Below are positions 8,697 through 16,572 of a DNA stretch of 64,000 bases, in pieces (the first letter of the stretch is position 1; each line of letters starts with the position of its first letter). This DNA is from Gammaproteobacteria bacterium (GTDB lineage Bacteria; Pseudomonadota; Gammaproteobacteria; JAJFKO01). A program made the position numbers and the translations under genes. The notes below the pieces were generated by a model that ran no database searches, was not told where the DNA came from, and worked only from the letters and a program-made list of their open reading frames with translations. The stretch lies in the NCBI GenBank assembly GCA_021773175.1, contig JAJFKO010000043.1:210558-274557 (forward strand), given 5' to 3'.

Positions 8697-11039
8697 ATGG
8701 CATTAGGGAAAAATCCTAAGCAGGCGATGGCTCTATCATTTGACTTAGTTATTGATGATAAAACGGGCGAGGTTCGCTTTTTAGAGTTATTAAATACCAT
8801 GCAGGGTGGCTTGCGTATGAGCAAAGCGTATTATCTTGCTGTACTCCAAGGCTTGTTAAAACATTACGACCATATTTACTTTTTTCTTGCTGATGGGCCA
8901 GGAATATTAATATATCCTGAGATAGTGCGGTTTTTTCAAAGGAACTCTGAGCAAATAACCTTAATCAGAACGAAAGCTGAGTTAGTCACAATACTTGCTG
9001 GTAAGCGTCACGCCAATAGTATTTTAATCGTTAATGAGCAACGTAATCCTGAAATTGGTACGCCAGCTATAGGTGGGACATTAAAAGCCTCAGATATTCA
9101 GCAGTTGCTTAAAGCTCATCACATTGATGATTTGCCGATTTTATCCAGCAGTGAGTGGCCAGTTGCATTAGATCATAAATGGATGTTTCAATTATTTTTT
9201 CAAGATACAGGATTATTGCCGCAATCACATTTATGCTTTGCTGGCGATCCAAGCAGTTATACTAACGTTGTTAGTAAGTTTGGTGACAATCAACCTGTCA
9301 TATTAAAGCCTGTGAATTATGGTAACGGGCGAGGTATTGTATTATTAAAGAATAAAGCACAATTAATAGCTGTACTAGGTTATATCAAGTTGTTAAAGCC
9401 ACGAGCAAACCAAGCTGAAATACAAGATGAAGTTAATCCTATGGAACTCTTACCGATGGGGATGCAATTTTTTGGTATTCTTGATCCTACTCAATTTTTT
9501 GGGTTATACCAGTTAATCAAAATACTCGAGAATGTAAACGCAGGATTTTTAGTTCAAGAGTGGGTGGAACCAACTAAACTATCTATTAAAGAACAGCAGC
9601 ATAGAACATCATATCGTGCTACAGCATTAATTAGATATGAAGAAGGCCGTGGTGTTCATACAGAGGTTGTTGAAGTGCATCCACAAGTTGCAGGGAAGGC
9701 TCGCTCAGCTACTAGTGAGCTTGATCCTTTTGCGGTCGTGACAAACTTACATCCTATCACTAGCGGTTTACCTGATATGCCAGAAGCCGCAGCGCGAAAA
9801 ATAAGTGTGGCCATCAAGCAACTCGTGGCAACACAAGGGAAGTTACTCTTTGTCTCGACATTTCGACAATGGTTGGCTAAATGTCAGGCAGCTAAAACTG
9901 CTACAAGTCTGCAATTATTAAGAGCGCCGAAAAGTCCTCTACAATTATTTTCTGGTGAACTAGATGCAGGTTTCTTATCATACTTAGACAAAGCAAAGTA
10001 CAAACCTGACTATCGCCTCAGAGTAGTTCTAATGACGCTCTATAATGCTTTATTTACTTATGAATTTTGGCCAATGCCAAATATGATAAGTAACGAACTA
10101 GTTAATTGTGTTCTCGACAACATTGATGCCGCACAATCAGATGGTAAACAATATCAAGAAAGCAGAACTGCTGCTCTGAGCCTAGTTTTGGTATTGTTGC
10201 GATTACCAAGTCTGCAATCTGATATAAACTATGAACTCTTAATGAAGAAGCTACAAAAATTTCTGCGTAAACAATATCAAATGAATAAAGAGCCGGCGGC
10301 AGAGAACTTACTTGGCATGTTTGAACATCTTGAAAGGGTAAGAGCATCAATAGTTCAATATCGACGCGGCAAGCTTACTGGTGATCAGCTTTTTGAGTCA
10401 CAATTAGCAGAAATAAGGACAGCCTTGGGATTAGTCGCATGTTTTTTCCCGCAAGGCGAAGATAATAACTTTCTGCAAGATTTTATGTTGTCTGGGAAAT
10501 TTCGTTCAAAAGCAACCGTTACTAAGTTAAATTTGCGAAACCTTCCTAAGATAGCAGGGGTACTGCGTTCCTTAGCTAAAGCCTGTATAGCAACAACAAA
10601 TTATCGGTTAGCTCTATCTATGCTCGCAATAGAGTGGCAAGTATTGAAAGCAGAGCACAAAAAGCCTGAGAGTTTTCCTAACAAGCTAGGTAAATTAATT
10701 CCAGAGCAAGTTAAACAAGTCAGTGATGCTTTACTTGAAATAGCAAAAGCATATCTTCAAAAAGCGCGACAAGCTGCTGAGCAAGGAGATGCTGGAAAAC
10801 AGGATGTAATGAACAATACTGATGTCGCAAACGAATACTTGAAATTTCTGCGAGAGTTTTTTCAAAATCACCCCGAGTTTGCCAGCGTGCAAGATCCATG
10901 TATGCATACATTACATGCAGAGTGTTATAGCTTACGTGGTTCGCCAATGGTGGCTATTGCTATCTTGAGAGCACATCCAATTATTATATCTAAAGCTCAA
11001 GTACTTGCTCTCATAATGAAGCCTAAACAACCTTCGTAA
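8697..11039 (+). CDS. large protein, ATP-grasp-like N-terminal half and helical C-terminal half
   Basis: 780 residues; the ATG at 8697 follows GGAAGAAGAGG. I do not recognise the family as a whole. The N-terminal half has features of an ATP-grasp ligase: a DHKWMFQLFF helix (about 159-168), a strand plus glycine-rich loop VILKPVNYGNGRGI (about 200-213), VQEWVEP, and a strand pair RATALIRYEEG and EVVEVHPQVAGKAR (about 318-345). The glycine loop is similar to, but shorter than, the textbook one. The remainder (about 370-780) is leucine- and alanine-rich and reads as helices, possibly TPR/HEAT-like. No signal peptide or membrane segment is seen. The gene is isolated, with its own promoter and terminator. 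If the ATP-grasp reading is right, it would join a carboxylate to an amine or thiol; the substrate is unknown. Confidence 0.5.
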   Translation: MALGKNPKQAMALSFDLVIDDKTGEVRFLELLNTMQGGLRMSKAYYLAVLQGLLKHYDHIYFFLADGPGILIYPEIVRFFQRNSEQITLIRTKAELVTILAGKRHANSILIVNEQRNPEIGTPAIGGTLKASDIQQLLKAHHIDDLPILSSSEWPVALDHKWMFQLFFQDTGLLPQSHLCFAGDPSSYTNVVSKFGDNQPVILKPVNYGNGRGIVLLKNKAQLIAVLGYIKLLKPRANQAEIQDEVNPMELLPMGMQFFGILDPTQFFGLYQLIKILENVNAGFLVQEWVEPTKLSIKEQQHRTSYRATALIRYEEGRGVHTEVVEVHPQVAGKARSATSELDPFAVVTNLHPITSGLPDMPEAAARKISVAIKQLVATQGKLLFVSTFRQWLAKCQAAKTATSLQLLRAPKSPLQLFSGELDAGFLSYLDKAKYKPDYRLRVVLMTLYNALFTYEFWPMPNMISNELVNCVLDNIDAAQSDGKQYQESRTAALSLVLVLLRLPSLQSDINYELLMKKLQKFLRKQYQMNKEPAAENLLGMFEHLERVRASIVQYRRGKLTGDQLFESQLAEIRTALGLVACFFPQGEDNNFLQDFMLSGKFRSKATVTKLNLRNLPKIAGVLRSLAKACIATTNYRLALSMLAIEWQVLKAEHKKPESFPNKLGKLIPEQVKQVSDALLEIAKAYLQKARQAAEQGDAGKQDVMNNTDVANEYLKFLREFFQNHPEFASVQDPCMHTLHAECYSLRGSPMVAIAILRAHPIIISKAQVLALIMKPKQPS

Positions 11040-11225
11040 TTTACAAATTAATATTTGCTATTGCGTGGCAACAATATTCACTAGGCAGGTTTGAATTTGC
11101 TGTACCTATCTTCTGACATGTTAAAGCTTCAGTATGCTTTAGCTTTGTTGCGGCAATATTTATTGTATTTTGTATTGTGAAATACACATAAAAGTGTTGC
11201 TTTTACCTCATCAGAATGAATTCCC

Positions 11226-11257
11226 CCGGTCATGTGCTGACAACCGGATGGTTTTTT
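11226..11257 (+). terminator. probable terminator after the 780-codon gene
   Basis: CCGGT (11226-11230) pairs with ACCGG (11243-11247), with further pairing GTCA/TGAC possible inside. It is followed by ATGG and six T (11252-11257). The gap 11040-11363 otherwise holds a small hairpin TAAAGC/GCTTTA (11122-11141) without a T-run, and the promoter at 11288. Confidence 0.5.
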
Positions 11258-11287
11258 CAAGTTTTTATACGAATCTCGAGGAATTTT

Positions 11288-11316
11288 TTGACAAATCTAT
11301 AAAGCTTAGCCATAAC
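11288..11316 (+). promoter_or_regulatory. sigma-70 promoter of the ankyrin gene
   Basis: A perfect -35 TTGACA (11288-11293), 17-base spacer and -10 CATAAC (11311-11316). The ATG at 11364, with TAGGAG in front of it (11351-11356), follows about 48 bases on. Promoter and ribosome binding site both look intact even though the coding frame behind them is broken. Confidence 0.6.
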
Positions 11317-11363
11317 TTAAACAGTATGTAAGCGTTCTGTTGAATTAAGTTAGGAGAACCATC

Positions 11364-12094
11364 ATGAATGGCTCTGGTATACATATGGAAGACTTAGTGA
11401 CGATCTTGGCGGACCTGCTGAAATAAATTGGGATGAGAGGTTAGTAGATGCTGTTTGTAATGGTGATACCACAACAGTTGAAGAATGTTTAGAACATCAT
11501 GCTAATCCAAGTCAGTTGTTTGAAGGTATGCCATTATTGATGGATGCTATTTGTTGGGAAGATAACTTGAAAGAGCATAGTTTCGAGATACCTCATAGTG
11601 ATGTAGATGCGGATTATGCAAGGGTTGCTGAGTTACTTCTTGATGGTGGCGCGGATTGCTATAGCGACTTAAAACCAACTTATCATAGTGTATTTTATAC
11701 GACTGATTCCAGAGGGGAAGATGCTGGTCCCAGAAGGGAAGGTGGTGGCTGGACTTATGTCTGTGCTGCTGCTCATGCTGGTAATGATAATTTAGTGAGA
11801 AGACTTTGTGATGAAAAAGGCTTAGATGTTAATGAGAAGGATAATAGTGGTAATACGCCTCTACATCATGCATTAATGAAGAACCTAACCCCCTCAGGCA
11901 CGCCAAAGCAACAGCTAATTAGTACTTTAGTAGAGTTAGGAGCAAATCCTACTCTTACAAACCAGAGAGGACAAACTCCAGAACAAGTTAGTTCGCACGC
12001 TAGAGATACAGGACATTTACACGCAGCATTGGCTCAAACAAATCAAGCTCCAGATCATGTTAGGTTGCGTTCTTCGGAGCGTCCAGCACCTTAG
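11364..12094 (+). pseudogene. ankyrin-repeat protein gene with an apparent frameshift near the start
   Basis: An ATG at 11364 has a strong ribosome binding site (TAGGAG) but its frame stops at 11424-11426 after 20 codons. The ankyrin-like coding sequence continues in a different frame that is open from 11354 to 12094 and has no ATG before the TTG at 11516. In that frame the residues from about 11384 (YGRLSDDLGGPAE, then INWDERLVDAVCNGD) look like real protein leading into ankyrin repeats. A single-base deletion or two-base insertion between about 11376 and 11390 would join the two. Downstream are repeats such as AGNDNLVRRL, NSGNTPLHHAL and LVELGANPTLTNQRGQTP. Ankyrin proteins in Legionellales are often Dot/Icm effectors acting in the host, but this is inference. 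Alternatives are a sequencing error, or real translation from TTG 11516 giving 192 residues. Confidence 0.65.
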
Positions 12095-12123
12095 TTAGTT
12101 GCAAAGCGATGACAAGAATAAGA

Positions 12124-13335
12124 CTAATATTTATTTGATTTTGGTAACAGCATCCACATCTGACCATTATTTTTCATGTGCCCAGCAATAAATGCGGCTT
12201 TGTTGCCCGCGCCCCAATAAATATCTGCGCGCAAAGGTCCGCGAATAGCACCACCAGTATCTTGTGCCATCATTAAGCGTTGTAATTTTACTGGATGCTT
12301 ATCAGAGTGGTGTTGTGGCAACGTTGTTGTTAGCCAAATCGGTACACCAAGTGGCACAATATTATTATCAACGGCGATTGAATAACCGGCTGTTAAAGGT
12401 ACATTCTCAGTGCCTTTAACGTGATTCTGTTTCATGATGCGAAAGAAAATAAAAGATGCATTTTTTTCAAATAATACTTGAGCCTTACCAGGATTTCTAC
12501 GTAGCCAAGTACGAATCGCTTGCATCGACATTTTATCTTTTGATATTTGCTTCGTTTGAATAAGAATTTTACCGATTGCTGTGTAAGGTGAACCATTTTG
12601 TGCAGCATAACCTAATAATAACTTTTTACCGTTAGGTAATACCGCGACGCCAGAACCTTGAATACCTAGAAAAAAACGGTCAGTGCGACTATTGGTCCAC
12701 ATTAAGATTTTAGCTTTACCTTTAAGCGCACCGAAATTAATGGCATCGCGTGGCGTATTATAAGGAATTAGGCGACCATTCTTAATTTTACCAACAAGAG
12801 ACTGTCCTTGTAGATTAGTATTAAACAAGCCGAGGTTAACGGCAATCAGGTTTTTTGGGCGTGCATAAATCGGAATGGTGTACTTTCCATGCTTATGTAA
12901 GCTCGCATGTATCTCTGGCAAGTAATAGCCGGTAAAAAGCGCCTGATTTGTATCTGCAGTTTGCATGCGATAGGGCTGAAACCAATGTTGAAAAAATGCA
13001 CGGCTGGTTTTCTTATTGATGATGACTTGATTGCTTGCGGCAACACAAACTTTTTCCCATGCCGCAAACTTTAAAGGGACCGTTTGCGTTGCGAAATGTA
13101 AAGGTTGTTTGCTATTGAGAAAACGCTGGCAAGAGTATTGTAATGCGATTAACGACTTTGTCAGGTTCGCTTGGCGCCAGCCAGGCAGTTTTCGAAAAGA
13201 TGTTGCTTTAAGCTGCAGTGGCTGTGACGTTGAGCTTTCTTCTTGTTGTAACAAAACCACGACAGCCGCAATGACAATTAAAACAACAACGAAGATAATA
13301 CTATAAATGAAAATATTGCGTTTTTGCATCGGCAT
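12124..13335 (-). CDS. mltA: membrane-bound lytic murein transglycosylase A (MltA family)
   Basis: 403 residues. The N-terminus has a single membrane segment (about 8-29, IFIYSIIFVVVLIVIAAVVV) instead of the lipoprotein signal of E. coli MltA, so it is probably anchored in the inner membrane facing the periplasm. The MltA beta-barrel domain is seen from FTGYYLPEI through SRTDRFFLGIQGSG, followed by the 3D-like end AQDTGGAIRG (Asp359) and RADIYWG (Asp371), where the family's catalytic aspartate lies. It cleaves peptidoglycan with formation of 1,6-anhydro-muropeptides during wall turnover. Start ATG at 13335; a second ATG six bases on would also work. It lies 19 bases downstream of dam. Confidence 0.9.
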   Translation of the reverse strand: MPMQKRNIFIYSIIFVVVLIVIAAVVVLLQQEESSTSQPLQLKATSFRKLPGWRQANLTKSLIALQYSCQRFLNSKQPLHFATQTVPLKFAAWEKVCVAASNQVIINKKTSRAFFQHWFQPYRMQTADTNQALFTGYYLPEIHASLHKHGKYTIPIYARPKNLIAVNLGLFNTNLQGQSLVGKIKNGRLIPYNTPRDAINFGALKGKAKILMWTNSRTDRFFLGIQGSGVAVLPNGKKLLLGYAAQNGSPYTAIGKILIQTKQISKDKMSMQAIRTWLRRNPGKAQVLFEKNASFIFFRIMKQNHVKGTENVPLTAGYSIAVDNNIVPLGVPIWLTTTLPQHHSDKHPVKLQRLMMAQDTGGAIRGPLRADIYWGAGNKAAFIAGHMKNNGQMWMLLPKSNKY

Positions 13336-13354
13336 GTTGTAAATCTCTAAATAA

Positions 13355-14179
13355 TTACTGGTAAATAGCTAATAATTCTTGTACTTGATTATTACGATCA
13401 GCACCTTTGCACGTAATAAAACGCTGTACGGGGAAACTCATAATTTCTGCATCTTGATATAATTCTCGCGTAATCGCATTATCATGATTAGATATGATGA
13501 CAGGAATATTTTTGTCGGCAGCCTGCTTTGCACATTGCAGTAGTTGTTTTTGTTGTTCAGGTCCAAATTCGCCACTGGAGTATAATGTGAAATTTGCTGT
13601 GGCACTCCATGGCACATACGGTGGGTCACAATAAATAACATCGCCAGATTTAGCTTTAGCGAAAATTTTAGTGAAATCACCGCAGGTAAACGTTGCTTTA
13701 TGCGTGACTTCTTGAAAATGTTGTAACCATTTCTCTGGAAAACCAGGGTTATCATGGCGGCCAAATGGCACATTAAATTTGCCTTCACTATTGTAGCGAC
13801 ACAAGCCGTTATAACCGTGGCGATTTAAATAAATGAATAATGCCGCACGTTCCTTTTTTCTCTTACTGCGATTAAAGCGGTCGCGAAAAGCATAATATTT
13901 TTCAGCACAGTTATTTTTAGTTGTAAAAAATTTCTTAGCGTAAGTAATAAACGTATCGCTATCATCTTGCTGTAGGATTAAATAGATATTAATAACGTCG
14001 GGATTATTATCATTCAAGACATAGTTTTTGTATTTTGAATTTAAAAAGACTGCGCCACTACCAACAAAGGGTTCTAATAAGCGTTTGCCAGCGGGTAAGA
14101 CAGGAAGAATAGTATCGACTAACCGTTGTTTATTTCCTGGCCATTTTAAAAAAGGCCGAATAATATGTCCTTTAACCAT
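13355..14179 (-). CDS. dam: DNA adenine methyltransferase Dam
   Basis: 274 residues, close to the 278 of E. coli Dam. It has FLKWPGNKQRL at the N-terminus, SAM-binding motif I EPFVGSGAVF (36-45), the RHGYNGLCRYN recognition segment (120-130) and catalytic motif IV DPPY (185-188). This is the GATC N6-adenine methyltransferase type used for mismatch-repair strand choice and replication timing. No restriction endonuclease gene is adjacent, which favours an orphan housekeeping enzyme over a restriction-modification system. It is followed by mltA with a short gap and preceded by tRNA-Asn. Confidence 0.93.
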   Translation of the reverse strand: MVKGHIIRPFLKWPGNKQRLVDTILPVLPAGKRLLEPFVGSGAVFLNSKYKNYVLNDNNPDVINIYLILQQDDSDTFITYAKKFFTTKNNCAEKYYAFRDRFNRSKRKKERAALFIYLNRHGYNGLCRYNSEGKFNVPFGRHDNPGFPEKWLQHFQEVTHKATFTCGDFTKIFAKAKSGDVIYCDPPYVPWSATANFTLYSSGEFGPEQQKQLLQCAKQAADKNIPVIISNHDNAITRELYQDAEIMSFPVQRFITCKGADRNNQVQELLAIYQ

Positions 14180-14258
14180 TTACTAAAATCTTACTAGTTT
14201 AAAATATGCGCAAGAGTAAAAGATATACTACTGAAAAGCAACCGCTTAGTGTGGAAAT

Positions 14259-14334
14259 TGGCTCCCCGAACAGGACTCGAACCTGTGACCCAATGGTTAA
14301 CAGCCATTTGCTCTACCAACTGAGCTATCGGGGA
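14259..14334 (-). tRNA. tRNA-Asn (anticodon GUU), CCA encoded
   Basis: Read on the minus strand, the cloverleaf is complete: 7-base acceptor TCCCCGA/TCGGGGA, D-arm AGCTC..GAGC, anticodon loop CTGTTAA with GUU, T-arm CAGG.TTCGAGT.CCTG, discriminator G and encoded CCA. The length is 76 bases. It lies between dam and aspC on the same strand. Confidence 0.97.
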
Positions 14335-14395
14335 ACTCTGTAGGGTCGCTATAGTAATCGGCAATAAGACGCAGGTCAATAGTTGCTATGACAAA

Positions 14396-15595
14396 TTATT
14401 TAGTAAGTTTATTAACAAAGTCATGTAAACGTGCCATGGCTTTTTCGAGATCATCCATGCTTACCGCGTAAGATAAACGCATACAGCCCGGCATACCAAA
14501 TGCAGTTCCTGGTACCACAGAAACATTCGCTTCGTTTAATAATTTTTCAGCGAAATCAAAATCGGTTTGAATATGAGGGTTAGTGGCGAGAATCTCGCTA
14601 ATATCAGGAAAAGTATAAAACGTACCCGATACAGGCTGACAGCGCAAACCTGGAATTTTTTCTAGCGCGTTAAAAACAAATTCATGGCGTTGTTGATAAG
14701 CTGCAACCATCTCGTCAACACAGTCCTGTGGTCCCGTTAAGCCCGCCAAAGCAGCAGCTTGCGCAATTGAGCAGGGGTTAGACGTGCTATGTGATTGTAC
14801 TCGCTTCATGGTGCCAATAAGATCTTTGGGGCCTGCAGCATAACCAATGCGCCAGCCTGTCATCGAATAAACTTTGGAGGCGCCATTAACAATCACGGTA
14901 CGATCAGCTAATTCAGGACAAACATTGAGAATATTGTGAAAAGGTCGTTGTTCTGGCCAAATAATATGTTCATACATATCATCACTTGCAATATAAACAT
15001 GTGGATTTGCCATTAATACTTCAGCAAGTTTTTTCAATTCATCAGCATGGTAAATCATACCAGAAGGATTAGATGGACTATTCAATAAGAATAATCGAGT
15101 TTTCTTCGTGATTTTATCGGCCAATTGCTCGGCAGTAATTTTATAATGTTGATCAATATTAGTATTAATATAAACAGGCTTAGCATCGGCTAACAATGCC
15201 ATAGAAGGATAAGACACCCAGTAAGGAGTCGGGATGATTACTTCATCACCAGGATTTAATAATGCTTGATGTAAATTATAAAGCGAATGTTTAGCTCCAC
15301 AGGAGATCAAGATTTGATCTAAGTCGAAATTTAACTGGTTATCGCGTACAAACTTTTCTTGCACAGCTTGTTTTAACTCTGGCATACCATCGACGGCGGT
15401 ATATTTAGTTAAACCTTGGCGCATTGCCTCAATCGCTGCTTGTTTGATGTGTTCAGGGGTATCGAAATCTGGTTCGCCAGCAGTAAGGTTAACTACATCG
15501 AGACCTTGTGCTTTGAGAGCTTTGGTTTTTGCGGATAATGCTAACGTTATAGATGGTTGGATTTTTGCCGCACGTTGTGCGAAATTTTGACTCAT
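14396..15595 (-). CDS. aspC: aspartate aminotransferase (class I, PLP-dependent)
   Basis: 399 residues. The PLP-binding lysine is Lys241 in NGASKVYSMTGWRIGY, with the substrate-binding segments LTAGEPDFDTPEHI (38-51) and LNSPSNPSG (171-179) of the I-beta/I-gamma bacterial and archaeal aminotransferases. It interconverts aspartate and 2-oxoglutarate with oxaloacetate and glutamate in the cytoplasm. Some relatives also accept aromatic amino acids or prephenate. Start ATG at 15595 with AAGGA seven to eleven bases upstream. It is monocistronic apart from the tRNA downstream. Confidence 0.93.
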   Translation of the reverse strand: MSQNFAQRAAKIQPSITLALSAKTKALKAQGLDVVNLTAGEPDFDTPEHIKQAAIEAMRQGLTKYTAVDGMPELKQAVQEKFVRDNQLNFDLDQILISCGAKHSLYNLHQALLNPGDEVIIPTPYWVSYPSMALLADAKPVYINTNIDQHYKITAEQLADKITKKTRLFLLNSPSNPSGMIYHADELKKLAEVLMANPHVYIASDDMYEHIIWPEQRPFHNILNVCPELADRTVIVNGASKVYSMTGWRIGYAAGPKDLIGTMKRVQSHSTSNPCSIAQAAALAGLTGPQDCVDEMVAAYQQRHEFVFNALEKIPGLRCQPVSGTFYTFPDISEILATNPHIQTDFDFAEKLLNEANVSVVPGTAFGMPGCMRLSYAVSMDDLEKAMARLHDFVNKLTK

Positions 15596-15747
15596 AATGG
15601 TATCCTTGCTGCAATTAGATTTGTATTATTGAGATGCTATCCGAATTATAGTTGCTTCGCAAATAGAGGCTTTTAACTGCTTGGACAAAAGCCAGTAAAT
15701 CTGTAAGATTGGCGCATCAATAATAATTAGGCAATTAAATTAACAAT

Positions 15748-16458
15748 ATGGATGCATCAAATATCATAATCAGCTTATTAACATTAACTCTATTAGAGAT
15801 TGTGTTAGGCGTCGATAATCTTGTTTTTATTGCCATTGCCAGTAATCGGCTCCCACAAGCTAAACAAAAAAGTGCACGGCGCTTTGGTTTGATGCTTGCG
15901 TGGGTTACGAGATTATTATTACTTGCGTCTGCCGTTTGGATTGCGAGCTTAACCCAACCATTATTTACCTTATTTCACTTTGCTGCATCAGGACGTGATT
16001 TATTATTATTTTCTGGTGGTTTATTTTTATTAGCTAAAGGTACTCATGAAATTCATACTGAGATGGATAGCATTGAAGAAGGTGAGGGAGTACCTAAAAA
16101 ACATGCCACGATGTTAGCGGTCGTCATTCAAATCGCATTATTTGATATAGTATTTTCATTTGATAGTGTTATTACAGCAGTTGGTTTAACACCACACTTT
16201 TGGGTAATGGCAACCGCAATTACTATCGCCATTATAGTTATGATTGTTGCTAGTGAACCACTAGCAGCGTTTATTAACAAACATCCTTCTATAAAAATGT
16301 TGGCGCTAAGTTTCTTATTGCTAATTGGTACGGTCTTGATGGCCGATGGCTTGCATTTCCATATTCCTCGCGGCTATATCTATTTTGCCTTAGTATTCTC
16401 AATCCTTGTCGAAGCGTTAAATTTTGTAAAAATTCGCAAGCAAAAGACAAGCTCCTGA
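15748..16458 (+). CDS. TerC/YgdQ family integral membrane protein
   Basis: 236 residues with about seven membrane segments. The family signatures LTLLEIVLGVDNLVFIAI (N-terminal) and IALFDIVFSFDSVITAVG (middle) carry the paired acidic residues typical of TerC. The length matches E. coli YgdQ (237). TerC-family proteins are implicated in metal (often Mn2+) export or metallation of exported proteins and in tellurite resistance; the role here is inferred. No yybP-ykoY riboswitch is evident in the 150-base leader. It diverges from aspC. Confidence 0.88.
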   Translation: MDASNIIISLLTLTLLEIVLGVDNLVFIAIASNRLPQAKQKSARRFGLMLAWVTRLLLLASAVWIASLTQPLFTLFHFAASGRDLLLFSGGLFLLAKGTHEIHTEMDSIEEGEGVPKKHATMLAVVIQIALFDIVFSFDSVITAVGLTPHFWVMATAITIAIIVMIVASEPLAAFINKHPSIKMLALSFLLLIGTVLMADGLHFHIPRGYIYFALVFSILVEALNFVKIRKQKTSS

Positions 16459-16572
16459 TAATAACGCTTGACGGCATGTCCGAATTCCTCGCTTAAATTT
16501 TAACTTTTATGATGCATAAGATGATATATTTGTGTTCGAATTTAAGACAAAACGCTGGGGTGGGAAGTAGAT

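Noticed and set aside
14194..14379. 61-codon frame on the minus strand (AQLVEQMAVNHWVTGSSPV)
   Set aside because: This is the translated tRNA-Asn gene and its flanks, a well-known artefact.
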